64,000 nucleotides of DNA from an uncultured Phocaeicola sp. (GCA_944320845.1 CALUJA010000002.1:124001-188000); one strand, 5' to 3'. Positions 18,695 to 28,107 are shown, numbered from the stretch's first letter. Numbers and translations are program-made. Notes: generated from the letters alone by a model not told the origin.

Positions 18695-20521
18695 CTACTT
18701 TCCGTACAGCTTGTTTATAAGGTCATTCCTTCCCATACGCCTCAGTTCGTTGATGATGGCACGGCGCTCTTCGGGCTTGTACCAGAAGAAAAACATCCGT
18801 TGGGCAAGTTTTTCCTTTTGTGTCTTGGCGGAATAAACCGGCTCGAGTGTATATGGATGATAGCCCGTATGCCAGGCTTCCGTAGATACGGTCATGGGAG
18901 TAGGGGTAAAGTCCTGTACCTGCTCCAGGTGAAAGTCGAGCCGTTTGGTGATGGCGGCTAATTCAGCCATGTCTTCTTCCGTGCATCCCGGGTGACTGCT
19001 GATAAAGTAAGGAATGATTTGTTGCCGCAGATTAAGTTCCTTGTTCAGTGTGTCAAAAATGCGTTTGAAACGGTAAAACAGGTCGAACGACGGCTTGCGC
19101 ATCAGATAAAGCACGCGGTCGCTGGTGTGTTCGGGGGCTACTTTCAGCCGTCCGCTTACGTGCCGGACGATGAGTTCACGGGTATATTCGGCCGCATTGC
19201 GGTTTACAGCCTCGTCTTTGCTCTCGTGAAGCAGGAGGTCGTAACGCACTCCGCTTCCGATAAAGCTCTTCTTGATGCCCGGCAGAGCGTCGACAGAATG
19301 GTAGATTTCAAGCAGCGGACGGTGGTCTGTATTAAGGTTCGGGCAGATTTTGGGATGGATGCACGACGGCCGCTTACAGCGCCGGCAGAGATTTTCATCC
19401 TTTCCCCCCATGCGGTACATATTGGCAGACGGCCCTCCCAAGTCGCTCAAATATCCTTTGAAGTCGGGCATCTCGGTGATTGCCCTGACCTCTTTGAGGA
19501 TACTCTCCTTGCTCCGGCTGACGATGAACTTTCCCTGGTGGGCCGAGATGGTGCAGAATGCGCATCCGCCAAAGCATCCGCGGTGGATATTGACGGAAAA
19601 CTTAATCATGTCGTAGGCCGGAATGCGTTTCCCTTTATACTTGGGATGGGGCAGACGGGTATAAGGCAGGTCGAACGACCTGTCCAGCTCTTCCTGTGTC
19701 ATGGGCGGAAAGGGAGGATTGACCACTACCGTGCGGTGGTCTGCCTTTTGCAGAATGCGGGCGGCCGTGTATTTGTTTGACTCCTCTTCAATATGGCGGA
19801 AGTTTTCAGCTTGCTTTTTCTTGTCTTTCAAGCATTCCTTATGCGGGAAGAGCGTCAGGTCTTCAAATCCTTCCAAGGGCTTTGGCCTGTCATCGCAGGT
19901 GAGATAGGCCGTTTGAAGGATGTCATGAGGAATTTTATTTTCGGCCTGCATCCGTTTCGAAAGTTCCGTAACGGGCTTTTCACCCATGCCGTAAATCAGC
20001 AGGTCGGCTCCCGAGTCGACCAGAATGGAGGGGAGAACTTTGTCTTGCCAGTAATCATAATGAGTCAGCCGCCGTAAAGAGGCCTCTATGCCTCCCAATA
20101 CGACGGGTACATCCGGATACAGTTTCTTGAGAATCTGTGTGTATACGATGCTTGGATATTCCGGCCGCATGTCGTGCCTGCCGTCGGGGGTATAGGCATC
20201 CTCACTGCGGAGGCGCTTGTTGGCAGTATATTTGTTTACCATGCTGTCCATGCATCCGGCGGATACGCCGAAAAACAAGCGCGGACGCCCTAATTTCCTG
20301 AAGTCTCTCAAGTCATCGCGCCAGTTGGGTTGGGGGATGAGGGCGACTTTCAAGCCTTGGGCTTCAAGTATGCGCCCTATCACGGCGGCTCCAAACGAGG
20401 GATGATCTACGTATGCATCCCCGCAAAACAGAATGACATCCAGTTCATCCCATCCTCTTAACTCGACTTCCTTTTTCGTTGTCGGCAGCCAGTCTGTCAG
20501 ATTATGCTGTTTCTTTGTCAC
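18695..20521 (-). CDS. ygiQ: YgiQ-family radical SAM protein
   Basis: The 608-residue protein belongs to the YgiQ family (UPF0313), conserved radical SAM proteins of unknown reaction. It has an N-terminal B12-binding-like domain (FCGDAYVDHPSFGAAVIGR near residue 33, VVLGGIEASLRR near 143), a radical SAM core with the CFGGCAFC cluster motif near residue 315, and the family C-terminal segments KVAPEHTSD and FISSHPGCTEEDM. An extra Cys set (CRRCKRPSCIHPKIC) follows the core and may hold a second metal site. Its start overlaps the upstream small gene by 20 bases, so they are cotranscribed. Confidence 0.9.
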   Translation of the reverse strand: MTKKQHNLTDWLPTTKKEVELRGWDELDVILFCGDAYVDHPSFGAAVIGRILEAQGLKVALIPQPNWRDDLRDFRKLGRPRLFFGVSAGCMDSMVNKYTANKRLRSEDAYTPDGRHDMRPEYPSIVYTQILKKLYPDVPVVLGGIEASLRRLTHYDYWQDKVLPSILVDSGADLLIYGMGEKPVTELSKRMQAENKIPHDILQTAYLTCDDRPKPLEGFEDLTLFPHKECLKDKKKQAENFRHIEEESNKYTAARILQKADHRTVVVNPPFPPMTQEELDRSFDLPYTRLPHPKYKGKRIPAYDMIKFSVNIHRGCFGGCAFCTISAHQGKFIVSRSKESILKEVRAITEMPDFKGYLSDLGGPSANMYRMGGKDENLCRRCKRPSCIHPKICPNLNTDHRPLLEIYHSVDALPGIKKSFIGSGVRYDLLLHESKDEAVNRNAAEYTRELIVRHVSGRLKVAPEHTSDRVLYLMRKPSFDLFYRFKRIFDTLNKELNLRQQIIPYFISSHPGCTEEDMAELAAITKRLDFHLEQVQDFTPTPMTVSTEAWHTGYHPYTLEPVYSAKTQKEKLAQRMFFFWYKPEERRAIINELRRMGRNDLINKLYGK

Positions 20522-20807
20522 GTTTCCAATTGATGTAGAGCAGGATGAGTTGGTGAAGTCCGAACGCCTTCATGTTGTTGTGGTAGATTACATCAATGCA
20601 AAGGTCCAGCAAGTCCTTGCTGTTTTCTTCCATTGAGGCAATCAGCGACCGGATATTCAACTTCAGTTTGTCGAGCACACTCTCGTCAACGATGCCGTTG
20701 CTGTCTATCAGCCCTTGAAAGAGCGAGTATTTTTCGATGGTTTCCAGATGCGTTTCCGAAATTTCCATGCTGCGGGTGCCCGAAGCGTTTGTCTGTATCG
20801 TATACAT
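20502..20807 (-). CDS. Small hypothetical protein upstream of ygiQ
   Basis: The 101-residue protein starts MYTIQTNASGTRSMEISE; it is soluble, has no signal peptide, and shows a helical pattern in the second half (LKLNIRSLIASMEENSKDLL). I do not recognise a family. The 3' end overlaps ygiQ by 20 bases. An upstream frame extension to 20840 exists, but ATG 20807 is preferred because the extension reaches toward the -7 box at 20838-20845. Confidence 0.7.
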   Translation of the reverse strand: MYTIQTNASGTRSMEISETHLETIEKYSLFQGLIDSNGIVDESVLDKLKLNIRSLIASMEENSKDLLDLCIDVIYHNNMKAFGLHQLILLYINWKRDKETA

Positions 20808-20837
20808 AATATTATTCTTTAAATGTGTTTCTACAGA

Positions 20838-20845
20838 CAAAGTTA
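20838..20845 (-). promoter_or_regulatory. -7 box for the small gene/ygiQ unit
   Basis: The minus strand reads TAACTTTG, about 31 bases upstream of the start at 20807. Confidence 0.5.
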
Positions 20846-20882
20846 TACTTTTTCCTGAAATGACCTGCGTTTTTCCCTCTTT

Positions 20883-21788
20883 TTATTGTTTTAAAGTTTG
20901 AGGATGCAGACTGCTGTTGCGGATGATGTCCCATACTTCCTCTTCTGTTCCGGAAAAAGGACCGGACTTTTCGAGCTTGATGGTCGACATGGCGGCCGCA
21001 AAACATCCTGCCTCTTCATAAGAAGCTCCCTTGTTGCGCATATAGAGATAGCCTAAAACGTAAGTGTCACCGCAGCCTGTAGCGTCTACCACCTCGTGGG
21101 GAGGATAAGCGGGTATTTTGTGGAATGTCCCTTCCGCATAAATCAATGAGCCGAGGCTGCCTAACGTGAGCAGAACCTCCTTTACTCCCCAGGCGGCAAG
21201 CTGTAGGGCGGCCTGTTTCGGGTCTTTGAATCCGGTCAGCACTTCTGCTTCATGTTCGTTTACCTTAAGGATATCGATGTATTTCAAAGCTTCCTTTTTG
21301 TCTTTCCAGTCGATGGGGTATACCTTTTCCTCTCTCACTTCGCGAAGATACCCTTGTGCATCTACGGCTAAAATGCCTTTCCCGGAAAGCATCTTGACCA
21401 CATCTAAAGAGAAATCGTCGGACAAAAGACTTCCCAGATGGAATATATGGGCATTTTCATCTTTGAGTTCATCTACGGTGAAAGGGTCGGCCTTGGCCAG
21501 TACACGCTGTGTACGGTTGTCTTGGTTTTCTCCGTAGGTATTTTCAAAATAGACCGTATTCTTGCTTGGCAGGACTTTTACCCGGATTCCCTCTTTGCGC
21601 ATATCCTCTACAGCTTTATATTCGCTCGGTGCAAGGGCTGTAATCAGCTTGTAGTTTTGGATATCTTTCAGGTGTCTTATGCCATGAGAGAAATAGTAAG
21701 AGGTACCTCCCGGCAGATAAGTAGTCTTTTTGGGGGTTACGATTTTGTCTAAAGTGATATGTCCTATGCAACAGATATCATTGGTCAT
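20883..21788 (-). CDS. PfkB-family carbohydrate kinase
   Basis: The 301-residue protein is a ribokinase-type (PfkB) sugar kinase: the N-terminal DICCIGHITLDK and GGTSYYFSHGI segments, the substrate-lid part NRTQRVLAKADPF, DILKVNEHEAEVLTG near residue 190, and the C-terminal signature VVDATGCGDTYVLGY with the catalytic Asp. It is divergent from the myo-inositol-phosphate synthase gene, 236 bases away. Some archaeal PfkB proteins phosphorylate myo-inositol, so an inositol-related substrate is worth considering here, but nothing in the sequence proves it. Start 21788 was chosen because the -7 box at 21816 excludes the longer frame. Confidence 0.88.
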   Translation of the reverse strand: MTNDICCIGHITLDKIVTPKKTTYLPGGTSYYFSHGIRHLKDIQNYKLITALAPSEYKAVEDMRKEGIRVKVLPSKNTVYFENTYGENQDNRTQRVLAKADPFTVDELKDENAHIFHLGSLLSDDFSLDVVKMLSGKGILAVDAQGYLREVREEKVYPIDWKDKKEALKYIDILKVNEHEAEVLTGFKDPKQAALQLAAWGVKEVLLTLGSLGSLIYAEGTFHKIPAYPPHEVVDATGCGDTYVLGYLYMRNKGASYEEAGCFAAAMSTIKLEKSGPFSGTEEEVWDIIRNSSLHPQTLKQ

Positions 21789-21815
21789 TTTCGTAAGGTT
21801 CTTATGATTCGGCCG

Positions 21816-21823
21816 CAAAGATA
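21816..21823 (-). promoter_or_regulatory. -7 box for the PfkB kinase
   Basis: The minus strand reads TATCTTTG, 28 bases before the start codon at 21788. Confidence 0.55.
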
Positions 21824-21955
21824 CATAATATTTTTCTTATCTTTTCTCTTCCCGGAAAATTAAACGAATGTCCATTTTTTCTGAAATTATAGTATATATT
21901 TACTGGTCTGGGAATAAAAACAAGAGAGAAGGGTGGTTTAATGAAACAAAAGCTT

Positions 21956-21993
21956 TAACTTTGAGGCGTTTTTTGTTTGTCTTGGAAACAAAA
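21956..21993 (+). promoter_or_regulatory. -7 box and start-site dyad of the inositol-phosphate synthase gene
   Basis: TAACTTTG (21956-21963) fits the -7 consensus. Just downstream, at the expected transcript start, TTTTGTTT-N7-AAACAAAA (21971-21993) is a perfect eight-base dyad, a plausible operator. Confidence 0.45.
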
Positions 21994-22024
21994 GTGTTTA
22001 ATATAAGGAAAAAGGATTTTAGAA

Positions 22025-23332
22025 ATGAAAAACATGAATGTAAAGCCCGCAGACGGAAAGTTGGGGGTATTGTGTGTTGGTTTGGGCGCTGTAGCCACGA
22101 CATTTATGACTGGAGTGTTAATGGTGCGGAAAGGTCTGGCGAAACCGGTTGGGGCAATGACTCAGTATGATAAGATTCGTGTAGGACGTGGGGTTGATAA
22201 GAAGTATCTGCATTATGACGAGATTGTTCCGATGGCACAACTGAGTGATATCGTTTTTGGGGCGTGGGATGTATATCCGGCTAACGCCTATGAATCGGCC
22301 ATAAACTGCGAGGTGCTGAAGGAAAAGGACATCAATCCAGTAAAAGACGAACTGGAAAAGATTGTTCCGATGAAGGCCGCCTTTGACCATAATTATGCCA
22401 AACGCCTGGACGGAAATAATGTAAAGGACTGCGCGACCCGTTGGGACATGGTGGAACAACTGCGTGAAGACATCCGCAGCTTCAAGGAAGCCAATGGTTG
22501 CAGCCGTATTGTTGTGCTGTGGGCTGCTTCTACAGAAATTTATGTGCCGGTATGCGAAGAGGTTCATGGCACATTGGCGGCTTTGGAGCAGGCGATGAAG
22601 AATGACGATCGCGAGCATGTCGCTCCCTCTATGTGCTATGCTTATGCTGCTTTGGCCGAAGGCGCTCCATTTATCATGGGCGCTCCGAATACGACAGTCG
22701 ATATCCCGGCCATGTGGGAGATGGCAGAAAAGACCAAGATGCCTATAGCCGGAAAAGACTTCAAGACGGGGCAGACATTGGTTAAGTCTGGTTTCGCTCC
22801 GATTATCGGCACGCGCTGCTTAGGTTTGTCAGGATGGTTCTCAACCAATATCTTGGGTAATCGTGACGGACTGGTATTGGACGAGCCTGCTAATTTCCAT
22901 ACCAAAGAGGTCAGCAAGCTGTCTACTCTGGAGTCTATCCTTGTTCCGGAAAATCAGCCGGACTTGTATACGGACTATTATCATAAGGTGCGTATCAACT
23001 ATTATCCTCCTCGCAACGACAATAAGGAAGGATGGGATAACATCGATATATTCGGATGGATGGGCTATCCGATGCAGATAAAGATAAATTTCCTTTGTCG
23101 CGATTCTATTTTGGCTGCACCGTTGTGTCTGGATTTGGTGTTGCTGAGCGATTTGGCTGCCCGTGCCGGACGCTATGGCATACAGCGTTTCCTGAGCTTC
23201 TTCCTGAAGAGCCCGATGCATGACTATACTCAGAATGAGGTTCCGGTTAACCATCTGTTCCAGCAATACGTGATGCTGAAGAATGCCCTCCGTGAAATGG
23301 GTGGTTATGAAGCTGATGAAGAAATTGATTAG
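22025..23332 (+). CDS. myo-Inositol-1-phosphate synthase
   Basis: This enzyme isomerises glucose 6-phosphate to inositol 1-phosphate, the entry point to inositol lipids in Bacteroides. The 435-residue protein has the N-terminal NAD site (GVLCVGLGAVATTFMTG), the segment VVLWAASTEIYVP, GAPFIMGAPNTTVDIPAM, and the catalytic-core pieces GKDFKTGQTLVKSG and KINFLCRDSILAAPLCLDL. Length fits the bacterial/archaeal class. The usual phosphatidylinositol-phosphate synthase partners are not next to it in this window; instead a PfkB kinase is divergent and ung converges from the other side across a strong terminator. Confidence 0.93.
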   Translation: MKNMNVKPADGKLGVLCVGLGAVATTFMTGVLMVRKGLAKPVGAMTQYDKIRVGRGVDKKYLHYDEIVPMAQLSDIVFGAWDVYPANAYESAINCEVLKEKDINPVKDELEKIVPMKAAFDHNYAKRLDGNNVKDCATRWDMVEQLREDIRSFKEANGCSRIVVLWAASTEIYVPVCEEVHGTLAALEQAMKNDDREHVAPSMCYAYAALAEGAPFIMGAPNTTVDIPAMWEMAEKTKMPIAGKDFKTGQTLVKSGFAPIIGTRCLGLSGWFSTNILGNRDGLVLDEPANFHTKEVSKLSTLESILVPENQPDLYTDYYHKVRINYYPPRNDNKEGWDNIDIFGWMGYPMQIKINFLCRDSILAAPLCLDLVLLSDLAARAGRYGIQRFLSFFLKSPMHDYTQNEVPVNHLFQQYVMLKNALREMGGYEADEEID

Positions 23333-23355
23333 TCAGTAAAAAATGCTCAAATATG

Positions 23356-23392
23356 AAAAGCCGCCGCTTCTGTTTGGAAGCGGCGGCTTTCT
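23356..23392. terminator. Terminator between inositol-phosphate synthase and ung
   Basis: AAAGCCGCCGCTTC pairs with GAAGCGGCGGCTTT, a 14-base GC-rich perfect stem with a six-base loop, serving both convergent genes. Confidence 0.9.
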
Positions 23393-23410
23393 TATTATAT
23401 AAATGTATAA

Positions 23411-24073
23411 TTACCACTTGATGGGAGTTTCTCCATGTTCGGCCAGATAGGCGTTTGCACGGCTGAAGTGCTTGTTCCCGAAGAACCCGTTGTAGGCCGA
23501 AAGGGGAGAAGGATGCACGGAAGTCAGTACCAGATGCTTGTTCCGGTCGATGAAAGCACCTTTTTTTTGCGCATACGACCCCCATAAAATAAAGACCAAA
23601 TGTTCGCGGTTTTCCGCCAAAGCGCGGATTGCGGCATCGGTAAACTCTTCCCATCCCTTATGCTGGTGTGAGCCGGCCTGGTGTGCGCGCACCGTAAGAG
23701 TAGCATTAAGCAGCAGCACTCCCTGCTCCGCCCAGCGGGTTAGATTGCCTGTTGTGGGCATGGGAATGCCGAGGTCATCGTGTATTTCCTTGAATATATT
23801 TTGCAGAGACGGCGGAAAAGGAACGCCGTCGTTTACCGAAAAGCAGAGTCCGTGCGCTTGTCCCGGGCCGTGGTAGGGGTCTTGCCCGATGATGACTACC
23901 TTCACCTTGTCGTAAGGACAGAGGTTGAAGGCGTTGAAGATAAGTCTTCCCGGGGGGTAGACCGTGGTGGAATGATATTCTTGACGGACAAAGTCTGTCA
24001 GCTTGACGAAGTAGTCTTTTTCAAATTCTGGTGCAAGAATTTTTTTCCAGCTTTCTTCTATTTGTACGTTCAT
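23411..24073 (-). CDS. ung: Uracil-DNA glycosylase
   Basis: Ung removes uracil from DNA in base-excision repair. The 220-residue protein has the family 1 motifs: [22 protein letters not shown] with the catalytic Asp, [10 protein letters not shown], and the DNA-intercalation loop [16 protein letters not shown] 24073 was chosen because the upstream frame extension has no family similarity. The gene stands alone on the minus strand. Confidence 0.96.
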   Translation of the reverse strand: MNVQIEESWKKILAPEFEKDYFVKLTDFVRQEYHSTTVYPPGRLIFNAFNLCPYDKVKVVIIGQDPYHGPGQAHGLCFSVNDGVPFPPSLQNIFKEIHDDLGIPMPTTGNLTRWAEQGVLLLNATLTVRAHQAGSHQHKGWEEFTDAAIRALAENREHLVFILWGSYAQKKGAFIDRNKHLVLTSVHPSPLSAYNGFFGNKHFSRANAYLAEHGETPIKW

Positions 24074-24453
24074 AAATCCAATCTGTTTGTTTTGCTGTGT
24101 AAAGATAATGCTTTTTTCAGTCAAAAGCGGGCGGGCAGTCGGTTTTTTGTCGTGGCGGGTAGGCCGGCCGGCTTCCGGCTCTTTCAATAAAAAAATTCCA
24201 TACGGGCGGAAAGTGCTTTTTGCCGTAGGAAAACGGCGGCGGATTAAGTCAGGAAATTGTTCCTCTTAGGCCTTTTGTCTTGATAAAAAGATGGTTTTGA
24301 GGCAAATTGCGGGTGGAATATCAAAAAATAGATACATTCATGGGATTAGTATCTCTTTTTTTTCTACTTTTGCACAGTTTTTGGGTTGTTGTGCCGAAGT
24401 GAAACGAGGCTCTTCCCAGACATTAAAAAGAGATTATAATTAAATTCTGAAGC
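24074..24453. other. Gene-free divergent region between ung and the carboxylase operon
   Basis: These 380 bases hold the -7 box TACTTTTG at 24365-24372 on the plus strand, and a near-consensus box (TATCTTTA on the minus strand, about 24102-24109) that could serve ung. The GC-rich middle (24125-24260) shows short open frames on both strands without family similarity. I see no RNA gene or repeat. Confidence 0.5.
24365..24372 (+). promoter_or_regulatory. -7 box of the acyl-CoA carboxylase operon
   Basis: TACTTTTG, followed by a leader of about 75 bases before the ATG at 24454; no clear -33 partner. Confidence 0.5.
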
Positions 24454-25965
24454 ATGATACACAAAGTATTGATCGCTAACCGTGGTGAGATAGCTGTACG
24501 TGTGATGCGTTCTTGCCGTGAGATGGGCATCCGCACAGTTGCAGTCTTTTCTGAAGCCGACAGAACGGCGCGCCATGTCCTTTATGCAGACGAAGCCTGT
24601 CTGATAGGTCCGGCTGCCTCTCGTGAGAGTTACCTGAATATTGACAAGATTATTATGGCGGCCAAGCGTCATGGTGCGGATGCTATCCATCCGGGATACG
24701 GTTTCTTGTCAGAAAATTCGGACTTCGCCCGCCGGTGCCGTGAGGAGGGAATTATTTTTATCGGCCCTGATCCTGAAACGATGGACGCGATGGGCGACAA
24801 GATTTCGGCGCGCAAGCACATGATTGCAGCAGGAGTCCCGGTGGTTCCCGGTACAGAACAGCCTTTGCAGAGCGTGGAAGAGGCGAAAGAAATCTGTAAC
24901 CGCATCGGTTATCCCGTAATGCTGAAAGCGTCTATGGGCGGTGGAGGAAAGGGAATGCGCCTGATTCATAGTGAAGATGAAGTTGAGGAAGCCTATAATA
25001 CCGCCCGCTCGGAATCCATGTCATCGTTTGGAGACGACACGGTTTATCTGGAGAAATTTGTGGAAGAGCCCCATCATATCGAATTTCAGATATTGGGAGA
25101 CAATTATGGGAATGCGGTTCATCTGTTTGAGCGCGAGTGTTCCATCCAGCGCCGTAACCAGAAAATCGTGGAAGAGACGCCTTCTCCTTTCGTTACTCCC
25201 GAATTGCGGGAAAAGATGGGTGCGGCCGCCGTTGCGGCTGCCAAGGCCGTCGGCTATAAAGGAGCCGGTACGATTGAGTTCTTGGTAGACAAGCATCGCA
25301 ATTTCTATTTCCTTGAAATGAATACCCGCCTTCAGGTGGAGCATCCGATTACGGAAGAAGTGGTGGGTGTTGACCTGGTAAAGGAACAGCTCCGTATAGC
25401 AAACGGCGAGCCTTTGCACTTCAAGCAGGAAGAATTGATTCAGCGGGGACATGCGATAGAGTGCCGTATCTGTGCCGAGGATACTGAGAACAACTTTATG
25501 CCTTCTCCCGGAATTATCCGTCAGCTGATAGAGCCTAACGGCATAGGCGTTCGCATCGACAGCTATGTGTATGAAAGTTACGAGATTCCCATTTATTACG
25601 ACCCGATGATAGGCAAGTTGATTGTGTGGGCCACTACCCGCCAGTTTGCCATTGAGCGTATGCGCCGCGTGTTGTATGAATATAAGATAACTGGCTTGAA
25701 GACGAATATCGCATATTTGCGTCATATCATGAATGTGCCCGACTTTGTGGAAGGCCACTATAATACGCTTTTCATTCCGAAGCATCAGGACATGTTGCGC
25801 CGTTGGGCCGGCAAGAAGGAAGAGGATACGGAAAACATAGCGATGATAGCTGCTTATATAGATTATCTGATGAATCTGGAAGAAAACAATTCAGGCTCTT
25901 CCGATAACCGTCCTATCAGCCGCTGGCGTGAATTTGGATTGAAAAAAGGTGTATTGAGAATTTAA
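24454..25965 (+). CDS. accC: Biotin carboxylase subunit of acyl-CoA carboxylase
   Basis: The subunit carboxylates the biotin of the carrier protein with bicarbonate and ATP. The 503-residue protein has the biotin-carboxylase N domain (KVLIANRGEIAVRVMRSCRE), the ATP-grasp glycine loop KASMGGGGKGMR near residue 155, ECSIQRRNQKIVEE with catalytic residues, and FLEMNTRLQVEHPITEEV. It is about 50 residues longer than stand-alone AccC, with a C-terminal tail that may contact the partner subunits. It is the first gene of a three-gene operon with a biotin carrier and a PccB-type transferase, so it probably serves an acetyl/propionyl-CoA carboxylase. Confidence 0.94.
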   Translation: MIHKVLIANRGEIAVRVMRSCREMGIRTVAVFSEADRTARHVLYADEACLIGPAASRESYLNIDKIIMAAKRHGADAIHPGYGFLSENSDFARRCREEGIIFIGPDPETMDAMGDKISARKHMIAAGVPVVPGTEQPLQSVEEAKEICNRIGYPVMLKASMGGGGKGMRLIHSEDEVEEAYNTARSESMSSFGDDTVYLEKFVEEPHHIEFQILGDNYGNAVHLFERECSIQRRNQKIVEETPSPFVTPELREKMGAAAVAAAKAVGYKGAGTIEFLVDKHRNFYFLEMNTRLQVEHPITEEVVGVDLVKEQLRIANGEPLHFKQEELIQRGHAIECRICAEDTENNFMPSPGIIRQLIEPNGIGVRIDSYVYESYEIPIYYDPMIGKLIVWATTRQFAIERMRRVLYEYKITGLKTNIAYLRHIMNVPDFVEGHYNTLFIPKHQDMLRRWAGKKEEDTENIAMIAAYIDYLMNLEENNSGSSDNRPISRWREFGLKKGVLRI

Positions 25966-25977
25966 AAGACATATATT

Positions 25978-26499
25978 ATGGAAATACATATAGGTGAGAG
26001 AGTAGCCGATGTGACTTTGGTCAGCAAGGAAGGGAATAAAGTTCAGCTGACGATTGACGGAGTGCCTTACAATGTAGATATCGTGATGGCTGAAAATGGG
26101 AGTTGCTCTATCCTGCACGATGGAAAGTCGTATAATGCCGAACTGATTCGCAAGGAGGGAGGAAAAAGTTATACGGTGAATGCCCATTATCAGTCGTATA
26201 ATATTGATATCATTGACTCTCAGGCCAAATATTTGCGCATGCGTAAAGGCGGCGATGAAAAGCAGGAAGACAAGATTGTATCTCCTATGCCGGGAAAGGT
26301 GGTCAAGATTCCGGTAAAGGTCGGCGACCGTCTGGCGGCGGGAGATATTGTTGCCGTTATCGAAGCCATGAAGATGCAGAGCAATTATAAGGTGAATAGC
26401 GAATGTGTCGTAAGGGAGATTCTGGTGAAAGAAGGAGATTCGGTTAACAGCAATCAGGTAATCATGACATTGGATGTAATTAATAACGAAAAAGAATGA
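25978..26499 (+). CDS. Biotin carboxyl carrier protein
   Basis: The 173-residue carrier has a C-terminal biotinyl domain with VSPMPGKVVKIPVKVGD and VIEAMKMQSN; Lys132 in the EAMKM motif is the biotin attachment site. The N-terminal 90 residues (a beta-rich region with DGVPYNVDIVMAENG) are a linker/assembly part typical of the propionyl/acyl-CoA carboxylase carrier in Bacteroidales. It starts 12 bases after the biotin carboxylase gene and ends one base before the transferase start codon. Confidence 0.94.
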   Translation: MEIHIGERVADVTLVSKEGNKVQLTIDGVPYNVDIVMAENGSCSILHDGKSYNAELIRKEGGKSYTVNAHYQSYNIDIIDSQAKYLRMRKGGDEKQEDKIVSPMPGKVVKIPVKVGDRLAAGDIVAVIEAMKMQSNYKVNSECVVREILVKEGDSVNSNQVIMTLDVINNEKE

Positions 26500-26500
26500 T

Positions 26501-28033
26501 ATGACAGCAGAAGAACAATATAAGAAATTCGAAGAGCTGGATAAGCAGGCTTCGTTGGGAGGCGGCGTTGAGCGTGTGGAAAAGCAGCATGCTAACGGTC
26601 ATATGACTGCGCGTGAACGTATCGATATGCTATTGGATAAAGGAACTTTTAATGAGATAGATAAGTTTGTCATCCATCATTGTACGGATTTTGGAATGGA
26701 TAAGAAACACATTCCGGGAGATGGTATCGTTTGCGGCTACGGTAAGATAGACGGACGCCTTGTCTATGTTTACGCTTATGACTTTACTGTATACGGTGGA
26801 ACATTGAGTACAACGGGAGCAAAGAAGATTGTAAAGGTACAGGAATTGGCCTTGAAGAACGGAGCCCCTGTAATCGCTCTGAATGATTCGGGTGGAGCTC
26901 GCATCCAGGAAGGAGTGGGCAGTATCTCCGGTTATGCATCAATCTTTTATCAGAATACGATAGCTTCAGGAGTAATACCTCAAATTTCTGCTATATTAGG
27001 GCCTTGTGCGGGCGGTGCCTGCTACTCTCCGGCATTGACAGACTTCATTTTCATGGTAAAGGAAAAGAGTCACATGTTTATCACAGGTCCGGATGTGGTG
27101 AAGGCCGTAACCCACGAAGAAGTGGATAAGGAGGAATTGGGCGGCGCATATACGCATAGCAGCAAGAGTGGCGTAACCCATTTCTTGTGTGATACGGAAG
27201 AAGAAACATTGATGAGCATTCGGGAGCTGCTGAGTTTCTTGCCTTCCAACAATATGGAGGACGCTCCGATGCAGTCTTGTACGGATGATATTCGGCGTGC
27301 AGAGGAATCTTTGATGACTGTGATTCCGGATGATCCCAATATGCCCTATGACATCAAGAATATTATCGAGCCAGTAGTGGACAACCACTATTTCTTTGAG
27401 GTGATGCCTCACTTTGCAAAGAATATAGTGATAGGGTTTGCACGCATGGGAGGCCGTCCGGTCGGAATTGTGGCTAACCAGCCTGCCTATTTGGCCGGTG
27501 TGCTCGACATCGATGCTTCTGACAAGGCTTCTCGCTTCATTCGTTTCTGCGACTGCTTTAATATTCCTATCATTACGTTTGAAGATGTTCCGGGATTCCT
27601 TCCGGGATGCACGCAGGAACATAATGGCATCATCCGCCACGGAGCAAAGATTGTATATGCGTATGCGGAGGCGACAGTGCCTAAAATTACAGTTATTACA
27701 CGTAAGGCATATGGCGGAGCCTACATCGTAATGAACAGCAAACCGATTGGGGCGGATGTGAATTTTTCTTATCCTACTGCTGAAATAGCGGTAATGGGAG
27801 CTGATGGCGCTGTCAATATCTTGTATCGTAAGGCAAGTGAAGAGGAGAAAAAGCAGGCTGTGGAGGATTATAAGGAAAAATTCTCTAATCCTTATCGTGC
27901 GGCCGAGCAAGGCTATATTGATGAAATTATCCTTCCGAAGGATACGCGTTACAAATTGATTCAGGCATTGGAAATGACGCAAAACAAGAGTCAGAGCAAT
28001 CCGCCGAAGAAACATGGCAATATGCCGTTATAA
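26501..28033 (+). CDS. Acyl-CoA carboxylase carboxyltransferase subunit (PccB type)
   Basis: The 510-residue protein is a crotonase-superfamily carboxyltransferase of the propionyl-CoA carboxylase beta / methylmalonyl-CoA decarboxylase alpha type: NGHMTARERIDMLLDKG near residue 35, YAYDFTVYGGTLS, APVIALNDSGGARIQEGV (first oxyanion region), GPCAGGACYSPAL, GPDVVKAVTHEEV, and in the second half FCDCFNIPIITFEDVPGFLPG and KAYGGAYIVMNSK. It contains both half-domains in one chain. Bacteroides make propionate through methylmalonyl-CoA, so a methylmalonyl-CoA decarboxylase or propionyl-CoA carboxylase role is likely; the direction cannot be told from sequence. Confidence 0.93.
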   Translation: MTAEEQYKKFEELDKQASLGGGVERVEKQHANGHMTARERIDMLLDKGTFNEIDKFVIHHCTDFGMDKKHIPGDGIVCGYGKIDGRLVYVYAYDFTVYGGTLSTTGAKKIVKVQELALKNGAPVIALNDSGGARIQEGVGSISGYASIFYQNTIASGVIPQISAILGPCAGGACYSPALTDFIFMVKEKSHMFITGPDVVKAVTHEEVDKEELGGAYTHSSKSGVTHFLCDTEEETLMSIRELLSFLPSNNMEDAPMQSCTDDIRRAEESLMTVIPDDPNMPYDIKNIIEPVVDNHYFFEVMPHFAKNIVIGFARMGGRPVGIVANQPAYLAGVLDIDASDKASRFIRFCDCFNIPIITFEDVPGFLPGCTQEHNGIIRHGAKIVYAYAEATVPKITVITRKAYGGAYIVMNSKPIGADVNFSYPTAEIAVMGADGAVNILYRKASEEEKKQAVEDYKEKFSNPYRAAEQGYIDEIILPKDTRYKLIQALEMTQNKSQSNPPKKHGNMPL

Positions 28034-28099
28034 TTCATGGTGAGGTATGTTTTTTACAAAAATTATCTTACTTCCTGCCTGATTTAAAAAAGAAATTCT

Positions 28100-28107
28100 T
28101 ATTTTTG
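28100..28107 (+). promoter_or_regulatory. -7 box of gapA
   Basis: TATTTTTG; the expected 5' leader of roughly 85 bases before the ATG at 28201 is A-rich just before the start, as usual in highly expressed Bacteroides genes. Confidence 0.5.

Noticed and set aside
24125..24260. Small gene or RNA in the ung/carboxylase divergent region
   Set aside because: No convincing start, hairpin or similarity; left as gene-free.
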